From Anas platyrhynchos (lineage: Eukaryota; Chordata; Aves; Anseriformes; Anatidae): a stretch of DNA of 64,000 nt. How positions within the stretch are numbered: the first letter of the stretch is position 1; the number at the start of each line of letters is the position of its first letter. Positions 47,853 to 61,949 of this stretch are shown piece by piece. The notes below the pieces were generated by a model. The model saw nothing but the letters and a program-made list of their open reading frames with translations. It was not told the DNA's origin and did no database searches. The DNA lies in contig NC_092587.1 of NCBI RefSeq assembly GCF_047663525.1, forward strand, positions 36,261,001-36,325,000, written 5' to 3'. A program made the translations under genes and the position numbers.

Positions 47853-47900
47853 TGTATGGGTGTAAATCTGGAGCAAATCTGTTGACATCAGAGGTTTTAA
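47853..47900 (+). repeat. Relic of an old amniote element (TGTAAATCTGGAG type)
   Basis: 'gggtgtaaatctggagcaaatctgttgacatcagagg' resembles the recurring GGTGTAAATC..GGAGTAA..CATTGACTTCA palindromic relic seen across amniote genomes. Weaker related phrases lie near 48641-48675 and 54412-54450. Family name unknown to me. Confidence 0.35.
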
Positions 47901-50900
47901 CCTAGATTTCGTTTTGTGTACATGAGAACAGAATTTGGACCCTGCATCTTATTTTTCTTTTGATACAATCCAGTGTATCCGGAAACAAGAAAGCCATATC
48001 AAGCCCCAAATCATAGAACTCAAGTTTTAAAGATATCAACTTTCTTTTACGATCTGGGTGGCCTTCACCATGTCTGGGAAAACATGAACCCAGTGGCCCT
48101 GGTAATGCATCACCTGCTTTTTTCCAGACTGCTGTAATCAATTTGTCTTTATCCACCACATTACCAAAAGACACTATTAAAATTCATATCTGTGTGTTCT
48201 CCCCAGAGGGTAAACCATCAGAGATCTCCAGGGTTTTGGAGGTTTTTGTGGAGATGCAGAAGGCTTTAATTACGTTTAAAACAAGATCAAATTTCTTCCT
48301 TATAGTAATTTCAGATACTTCCACCAGATTCCTGTAGGGCTATTTTGCACTCTGAAAACTTGATCAATCCCCAACCTCACAAATTACAGCTTTTGTTTAC
48401 ATTTTTTTCTAGAACATCAAAGCAGAAGAGTGTTGCCCTTAAACAGTGTTCCCAGACTTAAATAACGTTTCATTTTTTTTTTTGCTTCAAGACTTATGGT
48501 GATCCCTCCTTTAGACCCTGGAATGGTTAATTTGGGAAGCATAAGAATACATTTGGCCTGAAGGATCTTAGTTGCATGTCAGGTAATCTTTAAGATACTT
48601 GGTTACCTTTAAGAACCAAATCCTGAGGTTATTCCTCACACAAATCTGTTGAAACAAATGGAGTTCTGCCCAAGGTATGAATGAATAAGAACTAAGAAAA
48701 AACTTTAAATTTTGGCTCCAAGATATTCACCTCGTCTAAACTGTCAGGAGAGATGCAGTATTGTTTGATCTAAGGGATGTGTTTCACTGTTTTACTCAAA
48801 TCCTTGGCATTATAGTGAAGGAAGAAGACTTAGTTCTTCCTCCAGATGCCTCTCCCTTCAAAGCATGACCCCAGAGAAGAAGAAGATCCAAAATAATATA
48901 GCTTTGGGCTACCATTTCCCTGCTTGTATTTGAGGCATCTTCTTTCCAAAGAGCACCTCAGGAAAGCAAGCAGCATTCCAGAAATAAATAGAAATGCTGG
49001 AAAAGGGGAATATGTATTAATAATAATCCCACAATGAGAACTGTCATGATGAACCTACTGGACTCTCAGAGCAGAGCTGCCAGTAACTCTGCAGCTGTGT
49101 ATGACTACCCATTTTCTATGCTCTACTCATTCATCATGTCCCAGTGTGTTCTTCTGCGGAAATCCATGAGAACGCTTGATTACTTTGTGCGGGAGACAAA
49201 TCTTAGATTTCAAAAACTGTACAATTTCTTTAGAGGAAATGTTTATGTAAATGTGGTTTGGCTTCTCTAATATTGCATTTCAAAAACTCTCAATATCTCC
49301 TTTTTTATTAGTTTTTGCAACATCATATTTCTTGCATCCAATAAATGTCTCTTCTGTACGTATTTTTCTATTGTTTCCAGTGTGAACAAGAAGTACACTT
49401 TCTACAACTGGAGTTCCTTCCCATGAACACTGATTGCTTGAATCACATTTTGTCTCATTCATATTGTTTCCCACACTCTTCTACTCTAGCTGTTACTGTA
49501 TTGTATATCTACCTACTTGCTATCTAATGTCTTAAAATGATAGCTAAATCTGGAGCAATCATAGGTTTTGTTCAATGAGTAGCTAATGAAGTTAGTCTGG
49601 TTATCCTTTATTTCCCTTTATTTTTGCTTAAAAAAAAAAAAAAAAAAGCCTTTCCTTACCAGACCAAGGATTTTTGCAGCGTGCTCTGAATGGCCAGTTA
49701 CTCATTTGTACTGACTGGCTAAAGGGCTACTGTCAAATTTAACATATTACACCTAAATTCTGCCCAGCTTTTCCTCTGTTGGAACAGTCATTTTAATCCC
49801 TCTCATTTACTTGCAGTTTCCTAGCTATTTTTGAGACTCCACCTTCTCTTTTGAGTATGGTTGAAACTGATGGATTGTTTCTTTAGAAGAATAGGCTTAA
49901 CATAATTGCTGGTGGTGTGCCATCCATTTTGCAGAACTTACTAGGTGTTTCTCTTGAAAGTATACAATTCTGAGAAGCTCGTCCTCCCCACAGAGCAAAA
50001 TAAATGATCAAATCATGACATCAAAAGCAAACTGCCTTTCCCGTATATTCCACTGCTAAGAAGTCTTCCCCACACTGTCTCAATTCAGAGACACCTAAAT
50101 TCCTGCAAAATTAGTGGAGCCTTTCAGCTTTCCCTAAATGCTAATGTAATTGGGGTGATGTTGAAATAGAAATATCTTTCCAACAGCATGTTTCTTCTCA
50201 GCTAAAATGGTTTCAGCTGATCTTTTCTGCTGACAGCAGTAGTGGCAGAGCCCTGCAAAAAAAGTTTGGTGGTCACTTGTGGATTAGAACTGAGACCAGT
50301 TTCAAGTGTTTTTTCCTAGTTTCATCAGTTTCTCTACTGATGCCACCTTTTCAAATCCATGCAGCCCTATACAACAAAACAAAGTGCAAAGTTTCAATAT
50401 ATTCAGCCTGCAGACAAGAATCTGGAAGGATCTGGAATATTCTGTGTTCTGTCCAAAAAGCACATTATCTCCTGCTTAATTTTAGGTATGTGACTGACCC
50501 CACTGACAAGAACAGAATCACCTACTCAGCTGATACCTTGCCAAAGTACTTAGCCTATGAAGTACTGAATTCTGAATGAAGATAAGCTGTCTTGGTTTGA
50601 GTGATGTAGACTTCAGGAAAAAGGAGAGTATTATATCCCATACAGCTCTGTTATTCCATCTGTTAGTCATGTTAATTAATGAATGAATGTTCAATCTGAA
50701 GTTTTTGATTTCACACGAAGTTCATGCATTTGTGAGAGTCTTCAGTCTGTCAGACAGTGAGAATTCAGGATAAATATGCTTATATGTTTATATATTTATA
50801 TCCTATCTTAAAGGACAAACACACATGAAATAAGCCAACATTCGGATGTCTGACAATTAGACATTGGGGATTTACTTACAAGAAATCAAAATAGAGTCAC

Positions 50901-52611
50901 TACTTGCTCAGTTCTTATATTTTAATCTTCAATAAATATGAGATAGTCTGTTATAAAATAATATTTATCTGTGAGACTGTGATTTATATATTTGTATTTA
51001 AAACATTTGTTACTAGACTCATGGAATTTTAAACATTTGTCTTTAAGGACAAAGAAGAAAAACAGTGACTGTTTCTTAAACTTAGTGCAAATTTTCATTG
51101 AAATACATATCTTTATAGACTGCATTTAGAGACACAAGGAGGATGTGTATTTTACTGGTTCTTGCTTGAACTGGCTTTCTTTTGGCTGTTCTGTACAGAA
51201 AGTGAACCAAATTCAAGCAGTCAAATACACTCAAGGAAAATTCCTGTAAACATCATCTACCCACAACAAAACATTTCTCATCTTCCCATAAATATGGAAT
51301 ATCATCCTTTAATGGGTAGGATAAAAAATACTCTGCCTGGCTCTATGTTAAATTTCCGGTATCCATTTTGATTTATTGGGTAATGCAGAGTTTTAGTCCA
51401 CATGAGAGCTGAGAATCTGTAAGGTATTTGTTGTTACATATATTTGATCACATGGAAATAGACCGTGGATCAGCCACTGGAGTGCAAGCAGTATCAAACT
51501 GCAACGTGGAAAAGCTATTTTGGAAAATATTAGGAGAATCCTCATGTGTTAAAATGCAAATTTTTTTTCTTTCCATCAGGCCTGGCAGTTATACCTGTCA
51601 TATTCAAGTAGCTAGACTTTGTAAGTGCAAGAAAAAAAGTGCATGAAAAATGAATCTCAAGTTCTCTTGTAAGTGGTTTAAATGAAACAGATTCCTATAC
51701 GTTATGTTTGATATGCCTTTCTCTCAGAACTCCTGGATGCAACTCCAGTCCCTTCCCTCTTCAGTCCCCTATTCCTTTTTCCCCTCCCTCATTAACACCT
51801 GTCATTTAACCCACCTCCCTCCCTGACCCTGACAATCAAATCAGGAAGAGACAATGTATGCTATGGTGTCTGCTTCCAAGCTCGGTGTGTGCTCCTCACC
51901 TGACCAGCCTGAGCTGGTACTCAATGAGCCGGTGGCAGAGTAAGTAGGAAGAGGACTGCTGAGCTTCTGATGGTGGAGGCATCTCATCTTTATCTCCTCT
52001 ACTTGGCTGGAACATTCATGAAACTTGTAGGAACTTAGTTGTTTTGGGGATCTCTGTGCCTTGACAAAGTTGGCTGAAACCTGCTAATTTGTTCAGAAGG
52101 CACCATGGGCAAAGGAGTGATGGAAGAAAGGGCATGAGAAGGCAATCAGATAAATAGCTTACCTAATTTTGTTAGGAAGATATCATAGTTGTTAATATTA
52201 AAAATAACATCAGTAGAAAAATCGCTAAAGCATTTCCAAGATAGATTTTCTTATAAAATGTGTAATGTGGGAATACCACTTCAGCTACCACTTCAGCTAA
52301 GTCAAAAACAATTTAAATACAATAAAATGTTGCACAAATTAAATGAATGGATAGATGATAAATTGAAAGTGCTAATATGTGATAAAAAGGTTTTTACTAA
52401 TATTTGTTTGGGATAACGAAAATTTCTGTTGGTGAATAGCCTAGTCTTGCCAAGTTCATGCCAATAAAGTGGCAAATTTAAACTGAATAGGAATGAAGAG
52501 CTGTATCTGTTTAGCACCTTCCTCATGCTGCTAACAGTAAGTAAACATGGAAATTGCAACCTAGATTTCTCTAAGCAATAGTTTATCTGTCACTGCTAGT
52601 GTGTGTGACTG

Positions 52612-52830
52612 TAAGAGCATTCTTATTGGGTCAAACCAAGGTCCAAGAGCATAACAGCATCCTTGTTGGGTCACACCAAGGTCCACCTAGCCAAAAAAAA
52701 CTGTTTGCAATAGTGGGTAAAGTCTATGGAAGTGTATGAGAGCAGGGCACATATTTTGTGATACTTAGCTTCCAGTGATTTGCAGCAGGGAGTTCCTGAG
52801 CCAAAGATGTGCTCTTACTCAACACAGACC
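52612..52830 (+). repeat. Old interspersed repeat, copy B, with a duplicated head
   Basis: Shares ordered landmarks with the copy at 33691-33885. The head segment (AGAGCAT..TTGGGTCAAACCAAGGTCCA) is present twice in tandem, at about 52615-52647 and 52647-52685. The body then continues with CTTCCAGTGATTTGCAG and TTCCTGAGCC. Confidence 0.5.
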
Positions 52831-53874
52831 ACCTGGACACAAAGGGTAAGAAGTAATGTGTCATGTAATAGGGATGCTGCAGAGCAGTGGTAGACCACTG
52901 TTGATGGATAGCCAGCCATTTATGTGTTATGTCTTACTTTTTAATCAAATGGAGCTTTCTCAGTGCATGGAATGTGATGCTAGGCAATAACTGCTCCTGG
53001 GATTCTTGTGCAGATGGATAACCAAGGACCGAATCTGATAGGAAGGACTGGGATCATCTGGTGAGCTCAGATAGCCCTTTAATCTTTTTCTTCTGCAGGA
53101 GTGATTTTGGTGTCTGAAGTGACCCCAAGTTCCTCAACTAAGTTAACAAACTGACAACAGAGGCCTCCTTGGTGGAGCATATTGCTGATATAGAAATTCT
53201 TTTAAGTGCATCCCTTTCTAGTGGAGCTGCATTGCGGTGTCTTGGGTTCTGTTTTGGCCAGTTACTTTATGTACAGATCTGGATTTTTGTTTGGAATTGA
53301 GGAATGTGAGACATTTTGCTGCTTACATTTGATGAGGAGAAGCATAGAGCTGGACAGGCTTTGTGAATGGCTAACACCTCGGCTCCTCCCATCTTGCTAG
53401 GTCTTGCAGATTGAACAACCAGGCAAAGACTACATTTGGAAAGGCTCGTCAGACAACGACTGGGTGCTGAAGGTGGCAGTGGACATCACAGTTCCCTGGG
53501 TTTGGTCTGAAGGGATGGACCTGACTCATTCTCGAGCATTCCTATTTTTTACTTTAGGTTTTTAGAAACCAGTCAGGACTGCCAGGTGATACATACTACG
53601 AAATGCTACAGGAAACTCTGGTAGGGCTGGTAGTAGAGGTTAAATTCCTATGCCAGTGGTCTGAGTAACACTGTCCATAAGATCACAACATAAACTGTTC
53701 ATTATGCAGATACATAACCTCATTATATAGGATATTCTAAATGTGTGCTACCTTAACATGCAACAAAGAAGATCTGAATGCTAGGAAATAGTGATAGGCA
53801 CTGACTTTTGATAACCAGCTTACAAAGAAAAGCTGCCTAGGAGGTAGCATTTTTCTTCATCAAGGTTCTTGCAT
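52831..53874. other. Intergenic, nothing recognised
   Basis: No repeat family or exon recognised. Moderate GC, short frames only. Confidence 0.5.
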
Positions 53875-53909
53875 CAAAACAAAACAAAACAAAACAAAAC
53901 AAAACAAAG

Positions 53910-53941
<32 letters not shown>

Positions 53942-53957
53942 CAAAACAAAACAAAAC
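53875..53957 (+). repeat. (AAAAC)n microsatellite, 83 bp
   Basis: About sixteen CAAAA units, with one G substitution and two six-base units. Likely grown from an A-rich seed. Confidence 0.97.
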
Positions 53958-56900
53958 TTGTGTTTCATCACTGGTCAGGTGAATCACTTACAATCTGCTG
54001 GTAATAACCCGAATGCACACAGAGGGCCTTCCTTCCCTGCAAATCCCAGACAAGATGATTTTCCGGAAAAAAATTTTATTTGAAAGATTTCTTCAAAGCC
54101 AGCCCTGCAGCTAGTCCAGGAGGGCAGTCTGGTTTTTAAGTAAACCTGAAGAGAGAATTGAGAAGTATATAACTGGCACACCATCTCTTGCCCTTTCTGC
54201 CCATACATTTGAGTCAGTACAGAATCGGTTCTCCTGTGAAGAAAAAAAAAAAGAAAAAAAAAATAATCACAAGGAAAGAAAATAACCACTTTTCCTTTGG
54301 GAAGCTCTGGAGATTTTAGTGCCATTTGCTGTTGAAAGCAGAGGAGGGAGTGGTGCTCTAAGGACAGACTACAAAGTTTGGTCTAATAAATGTGAATGGA
54401 TATAGAGGGCTTGATTGTTCTTTCACACCAGTGAAACTCCATGGACTGAAATCAGGCACACTAATTACACAATATACTTCTGTAAACGATTTCTAACTCT
54501 GGAGTGGTTGAATTGTAATACAACCTAAGGCACAATTAGAATGTGCAGCCCTGGTCCCTGAGGCATGTGTTAATAGTAACACAGCTTGTCATCGTGTGTT
54601 TTTAAATTTTTAAATCTAAATAAAATATAACATTGCATGTAATACGTACTTTAAATGGCAGATGTGTAATAAACATCTCTATTTATGACAGACTTAGGCA
54701 GCAAAACATAATGAGGTGTGGTTCTGGTACAAATTTTGCTTCAGGTTTACTTTGTACTTTTAACCACCCCAGTTAATTACACAGCTAAGATCATGCCCTG
54801 GAGAGTTTTAATTTTCTTGTGATTATATAATGGACTCTTACTACTATCATTATTCAAAAAAATAAATATAAGGCACGGAGTATTTTCAGGCAGAACTTTA
54901 AGTATGAAGGTTTGTTTAGACCTCTTTTTACAAATTCTGAGTCAACACTCAAAACATTTAAAGATGTCTCTTTGCCATAGGTAACCATACAGCTGTTCCT
55001 CAGCACTACTCTCTCTCTCATACATGTGATTTTTGAATGACTGCCATCACCCTAGTTTCTGTAGGCCAGAAATGTCTTCATCTTCATAATGGCCCTGGCA
55101 GATAGGGAACACCGACATCCGTGTTTCTCTGATACGGCACAGGCTCTCAGTTCTTGCTCGGCTCTGTGGGAGGTAGGCACCCAGACACCCCCAAGGCTCT
55201 GGGTGTATCTGGTTTGCCCAAGGTTACACAGGAACGCTTTGCTATGGGAAAGGAGGAAAATCTGCCTCCTGAGCTCCAAACCGGTACTACAGACCTTGGA
55301 GCCTCCCTCAAAGTCCATATATGCACGCAGGGAAAGCAGACACAAATCTAATTACCAAAGGAGCTGAATGGTTTGGGAACACGATGACCATAAGCTGTAG
55401 GAAACAGGTGCTCGCCCTATAGACTGCAGGCTTTGGTGGTGGAGGAGACTGTTCCTCAGTCCCACAGCCTGTTCCCAGCAGCTTTCCTCTGCGGGCCCAG
55501 CTTGGGTGCATCGTTCTGGCAGCAGCAGCAGCTCCCACCCGGCCCCAGCCTCTCCTGATGGCTGCTTGGCTGCTCTCCCATCGCACGATGGCTGCGTGTC
55601 TGGGATGTGACAGGCAAATGACCCCTGGGCAAAACGGGAGCAGCTGCCATCAGAGGAAGAATGTGTCCAGCTTGCAGGCAGCTCTCCTCCCTGCTCCTGA
55701 GCCGGCCAGGGGAAGGAAGCGGCGAGGCATCCTCTCTCGATCCGTGAGAAGTTTCAGTCAGAAAGGTTGCACGCAGTGACAAACACACCGTGACACTAGG
55801 AGATGGGTGTTAGACAGAGAGCAGACCCCGGTCTTCAGCTGTACATTCTCATTACTTTATTCATCAGCATCTATCTGCTCCATATTGCTTTCTTTTTTGT
55901 TCCCCTAGGTTCGTTTCTTTGACAAATTTGTTTTGTTCTAGCCGTATTACAGTGGTTTTAAGGCTTCAGCAGGCAACAACGGATTTTAAGGATCTTAGCT
56001 TTCATGCACATTTACAAAATATCCATTAATGTGAGTGGGAATGCTGATTTTAACACCTTTTGGAGTAGGTACTAAGAATTTACTGTAATGTAAATAGTTT
56101 ACTACATACTTTGTGAAAGTAAGTATGGTGGAAAATTATATTTAGCCACTAATTTCTAAACTGAAACAGCAATATACTTCTCTGGTGTAATATATTTTCC
56201 AGTCATGTGCTGAAGAGAAGCATTTTTTTCAGCTGAGCTCACTTAAAGTTCAAAAGATAAATATATCACAATGACAAATTGCAAAATGCTATTCATACAT
56301 TTAGGTAAAAATCGTTCCCTCATTTGTTTGTATTTCACATAAACTGTATTACTGTTATTTCCAAAGAAAATACAGTACAAAATAATTCTGATTAAAAATA
56401 CAAGTATTGTTAATGGACCAGAGCAGAAATTTATCTTAGCTTGGGGGGAAAAAAATTATAGAAAGTCAGTATACTTTCATTCCAGCACAAAATGACATCC
56501 AGTTAGCCCTCTGAACTGCCTAACCCCTGGCTCAGGGCCCTGCAGGGTGGGAGATGAGTGGAATAGTCAGCACAGGGCTTTTTGCATCTCTGCTCTCGTG
56601 GGTGGCTGAGAACTTCTCCCCGTGGAAAAGCGGTCTGAATTTGCATCACCTGCAGACTGCCTTAGGGCTCATCCACAAGAAGTTAAAGTTGGGAGTGAAT
56701 TTGCCTCGTGCTTGTGACTGCAGCGCCGCGAGCATGAGGGCGCTCGGCCTGCGGTGAGCGTGGGCTCGTTCATCTGATGTGCTGGGGGCTGACTCATGCT
56801 TGCTGTGCACAAAATCTGTGTGGGCATCAAATTCTGCTTTTTCATAAAATCTCCAACTTGCCCTACATGTATATGTTCTCTGTGTGGTCGTTAGCAGGCA

Positions 56901-59900
56901 ACGAGGTTCTTGTGTAATGAAGAAGGACGTTCAGCTTCTGCCTTGGTTTCATCTTCAGGTAGCTTCCAATTGACTAACACGTTGTATGGCTCAGATTGAA
57001 GAGTTTACATTTAGAACCTATGTAAAAACGAGGAAATGTGACAACAATAAATCCGATCTTTAAAATTATATAGCAATGAAAGACGAATGAGTCATTTTAT
57101 TGGTAGAATATATACAGCAGAGTAACATGTTGGGATCAGAAGTATTATTTACCACACATGCAAGGTAGGGCACTGGAGGTCTATAATTTCACTGCTCACT
57201 ATTTTTATCATTTTTATGTTATCAGTTCAGAAATCACTTATGGAATTAATATACCCTGATTTCTCTTTCCAAACAATTATATGCACCCTGCCTCCCTTCC
57301 AACACATATGCATGTTCTCTCTCTCTCCCTCACTCCCTCTCTCTCTCACACACAAAGGATTCTGTAACAACAGGACCATTATAGAGCATGATCTAAAACA
57401 TGTGGACTGCAGCCAATATTTAGATATGGTATAGTAAATTCTGGAAGGTATAAAAAGGAAATAACTGAACTCATTGCAGAGAAAAATGAGCCAGTCTTAA
57501 GTACTTTTAATCACAGAGTTTCATATAAAAACACATGCAAGATACTGAGCCTAATATTGGAGGGGAAAAGGTCTAAGGGAGAGGAGAAATCCAGTTGCAC
57601 TGGGACTCATGATGGGAGTTTTTCACCCTTTTTATAAGTGCCTTTCAAGAGATTAATGCGAACCGTTTAAGCAAATATATAAATATGCTCACCAAGAAGC
57701 AGGCTCCTTGTGAGACAGCTATGACCTTGGAACTTTGTGACACATCCCCTCAGCTGGGTCTGAGCTAAACAGCAGTGGGTATGTTGCTCCTCTTCCTCCC
57801 AGGGACTGCCGTGACACCTGCTTTGCAGGCACATCACTTCACTCGAAGAGATCCCAGGCAGAGGATCCACCACAGCAGCATCAGAGGTGAAGGAAGAGCA
57901 AGCCAGTTCCTTTCCCCTTTCCCAAAATTCCCATTTATTTCCAGGTTTCTGCCAAATCAGATGTTGTCCAACACCCCAGCACTCTGAGCTGGGGTCTCCG
58001 GCTTACTTCCACGGCGTGTGGCTGTAGATGGCATCCCCTCTGGCTCTCCTCTGTCATTCCCCTGGGCAGGTGCGTTGAGCCGCTCCAGATATTTATAGGC
58101 ACATGCAGTCTGCATACAGCTATGTTCTCTATTTGCATAAAATGCCAAGCATGAAATGAAACCAGGCTGTCATTAATCACGGGTTTTAGAGAGCTAGAGT
58201 TTTTCAGTGAGGTTTTTGCTGAGCCTGGGCTTCAACATTTTCACACTTCCAAAGTGCAATTAATAGCTGTTCGGAAGTTTTAACAAATGCGAAGCAACAT
58301 CTCCTAGTTTTAGTTAGTGGTGGATGTGGGTGTGGGTAGAGGATAAAGAGGGGCTTTTGGAAGTGTTTTTCTTCCTCGGAACGGGGCGAAACTCACCCAT
58401 GTCACCAGCCTGCTGCTTCCTAAAGCACGTGGAAAAAAGTGGGGCTGGTTCTGCCAACCCCACTCATTCCAACAGAACTTCACTCCATCACAATCAGCTT
58501 GAGTCTTCACAGTGCTGTAAATAAGGTCTTACTTGGTAGCATTAAAAACCAAAAGTGCTGATGGACAATAATCTCCAATGATAAAGAAAACAGCTAGACC
58601 TGCATTACAAATTAAAATAAATAAATAAATAAATTAATAAGTTTCTGTAAGTGACAGTGCAGTTTTGAATTAATGAATGTATAAAACAATTAAAAGACAC
58701 TACCAGATAATTAGCTCTTTGTCCTCACACATCTTCAAGTCCAGGGCAGGTGAGGACTAAACCACCAGTTTGCTGAGGTGAAACCCACTGGGTATTTCAT
58801 ACAGAAAGATCTCCTCACCAAGGGCAACAGCCTAGGTGCATAGTTGTTGAGGTGAGGTGGAAGCATGTTTTGGCCCATGAGGTGGCCATGTTGTATTTTT
58901 AGGCTGTTTTTAGGTTAGGGAATTGTTACCGAAATAACCCTGCATGGGCTGATTCCCCTGCAGCTGCACCAGGGCTAGCAACAATGGGAGCCTCAGTATA
59001 GACAGCTTCAGCTCCAGCAGCCGTTTTCAGCACTGTATCAGTTAACCCTGCTCTGAGGAGGGTTAATTGACACAGTGCTGCAAATGGCTGACGAGATGAA
59101 AACTCATATATTATGACTCCCAGCATCCCTAACAATTGTGCAGCTGCATTCATATGAGCAATGGTGGGAATTTGGAGGAGGGAAGAAAATTCCCTTGTGC
59201 AGACAAGGCCTGAGATCGAGCCTTAATGTTCTTTTCTGAGTCTTGGTTGTCAGTTGCAGTCATGCTTCCCTAAAGCATTATCCCAGCCATCTGCAGACTG
59301 CTGACTGTGAGGCAGCAGCCGCTGCCGGTTCCACCAGTTGGATGAACAGGAGCAAGTGGGAGCACGGCAGCATGGCCAGGCCCATCTGATCAGTGCCCTC
59401 AAGGCTCCTGTGCCTGCTCTTCTCCTTGCCTCGTGTTCCCCAAGACCAAAGGGAACCTGTTCCAAAAGAACCAGGGAAAATGAAAGTTATCTTTTCCCGC
59501 AAATCCAGAAGATATTTGCAAAATGTACTTCTCCTGGAAGGGGTGGTTTTCTAGAAACTGAGCATCAGGATTCCCAGCTCCTTGGGTACCCACTGTTGCT
59601 TCTGACCACGTAAATCCCTTTGGCTGCCTTCCCTGCTTGGCCACAGAAGTGAAATACCTACCCAATGTATGGCACTTACAGACAGGGCAGGTTTTAACAG
59701 TTGTAGCCCAAGACAGTTCCTCTAAGGAGCTCTCTGAGGCCATGCAGATCTGTGGGCTCCCTGAAGAGCTGAGGAAACGGGCAGAAAAACTTCTGAATTT
59801 TCCCATGTGCTCTCCCATCCCTGGCCATTGATCTCCTCCAAAGCCAAACTTGCCTTGTCACTATCCCTTTGGGGTAGCCTGTACTCCATGAGAAGTAGGG

Positions 59901-61949
59901 TGGAGGGAACAGGACTCCCTTGAGCAGAAAGGATGTATAGCCTGGCTCTTTCCACTCTTTGTCTCAATGCATGCATATCCATACGTGCACGGCAAGCGGG
60001 CACTGCAGAGTCAGTGACAGGCTGCCCATCACACCAACTACATCTACAGGTGGCATCTCCCTCTGATGGTCCACAGCACAAGCCCATTGACTTACAGGAC
60101 GGAGTGCTGCACCCACAGGCTTGTAAAAAAGGAGGCAGATGAAGAAACAAGCAAGTGAAGAAGGTTCTTGGCTCTCCAACACCTGATTAGCTTACTGTAG
60201 CTGACTGGGATGTCTTTCCAAAGGGCACCTTGCTGCAACTTGGAGTTAGTTCTGTGCTCTGATGCAAGATGTTAGTGCTGCTGTTAGGGTTGAAAAAGCC
60301 CCCCTGGGAACAGAACCAGGCAGCACTGGGCCAATGAACCCACTGCAAGCTGTCACGCTGGCTTCAGAATAACACACAGCCTCCTGAGAAGTGTTGCAGG
60401 TGAGGTAGCAAAATCTGTCTTGCCCTCTTCTTCTTAACCTTGTAGGAAGTTCCTCTAATTTCTGTGAAAATCTGACTTTTTAGGCTCATGGAAAGTAAAA
60501 ACCAGGACTTATTTTAAGTAACCTAACTTGTTAGGGATGCTTTCAGGAAAACAAAAACCTTTAAAGCACTGACAATTAATACTTCAGTTGACAGACCAAA
60601 GGTTAAATCTCAGATCAAAGCTGGTGGAAAGCAGGTCATTTCTACTCCGGTAGATTTGCCGTGTCCTGTTCAGTGAGTTATACAGTTCTGTTTACTGCTG
60701 TTTGCTCTGGATGGAGCAGCGATCCATACGCAGGGAGGATGGATTGGAACAGTTACCACATCTCTTTGGGGAAGGAACCTGGAACAAAACCAAGAGCTGT
60801 TTCTGGCTTCCCCCTTCCGCTAGCCACTTCAGGGAGTCGGGCTTTCTGAGTTCTGGATGTTGTGTGCTTACCTGTGTTAAGGTAGTCTGGATATAAATGA
60901 TGTAAGGACAAGATGTTGGATTAGTCTAGCCAATCCCATGTTCCCAGATGCTCCATCAGGAACATCATCTGCCTTATGACTTAAGAACTTTTGGATAAGG
61001 AAGGAACGAAGACAGTTTCGAATGCAAGTCAGACCCATAGTCGTTCCCATCTCCGATGCTAAGCCTTGTCACGATAGTGAATTTGTGGGCACACGTCCCC
61101 AGCAGGACCAGAACTCTATTATGCTGGGCACAGCACAAGCACCGAGACCTTTCATGTCCGGAATAGCTTTCAAAGTGTGAGCTTAGGAACATTGCTCCCA
61201 TGTGAAGATTATTTGCTTATGGCTTTATGTAAAAATCTTTGGACCATGGTATTGTTACTAGAACTGCTCGAGGAAAGACTAATGGAACTACTAATAGCCC
61301 ATATGGGATGAATCTGTAGAGACAGCAGCTTTGGAGCTACAGGTTTTTAGCAATTGCATGTACCACTGTCTTCCACAGCCATGAATATGCTCCAAAGAGA
61401 TTAATGGATGTTATAAAAATTATTTGCTGCTGCGCTTTAAACTATAGACTTTACAATCTCCACTTGGATTCTTGATCTCATACAGCAGCTTAACCTTTTG
61501 ATGTACAGAGTGGATGCAGAGACCTTCAGATTTCTTCGTGGCGTGATGGGAACCGAACATTTTACAACACATCGTTGGGGCTGTGTAAGACCTTTCCAAT
61601 AGCGATGAGATTTAACAGGTGGACCGTGTCCATCTTCCATAGCTGGTTGCTTTCGGGGACGGGAGGGAAGAGGGCTTGGAAGGCTCGTGATTGGATTAAG
61701 CACACTTCGGGAATATTTGCAGCCTTAAGAAGTGTTCTAGGATTACTCTTTCCTTAGCCCATCTGTCCGCAGTGTTAGCTTTCCTATTCCACAGAAAGTA
61801 ACTCAGCTGCCTGCTGTATGTTTGACTGAAGCAACTTTTTGCCTAATTGCACTTCTTTACCAATCTGCAGACGACTAAGCGTGTGTAGCCTACCCAGACC
61901 ACTGGAAGCACCCAGCCCGGCACTGGACCAGATATTTTTGTCCCTTCCT
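53958..61949. other. Intergenic region approaching HMGA2, no gene recognised
   Basis: Mixed-composition DNA with short frames only. It contains a (CT)n/(CA)n patch at 57310-57355, an (AAAT)n patch near 58614-58636, and the SINE relic at 55075-55310. GC rises at 55430-55780 and again toward 61900. Upstream control elements of HMGA2 may lie here but none can be proved by reading. Confidence 0.5.
55075..55310 (-). repeat. MIR/CORE-SINE-like relic
   Basis: The block 'tttgcccaaggttacacagg' is close to the MIR-type TTGCCCAAGGTCACACAG core. It is followed by 'aaaatctgcctcctgagctccaaacc', which resembles the tRNA-related GGTCTGCCTGACTCCAAAGCC end. Minus orientation. Confidence 0.55.

Larger units (their letters stand above)
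39188..52611. other. Long intergenic stretch, no gene recognised
   Basis: Over 13 kb of AT-rich DNA with no exon I can support; frames are all under about 130 codons and motif-free. It holds the relics listed separately. Homopolymers include T-run 39669-39684, T-run 40369-40380, A-run 43856-43880, T-run 47082-47105 and A-run 49629-49647. Near 45287-45318 is a (TTTA/TTA)n patch. Confidence 0.5.
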
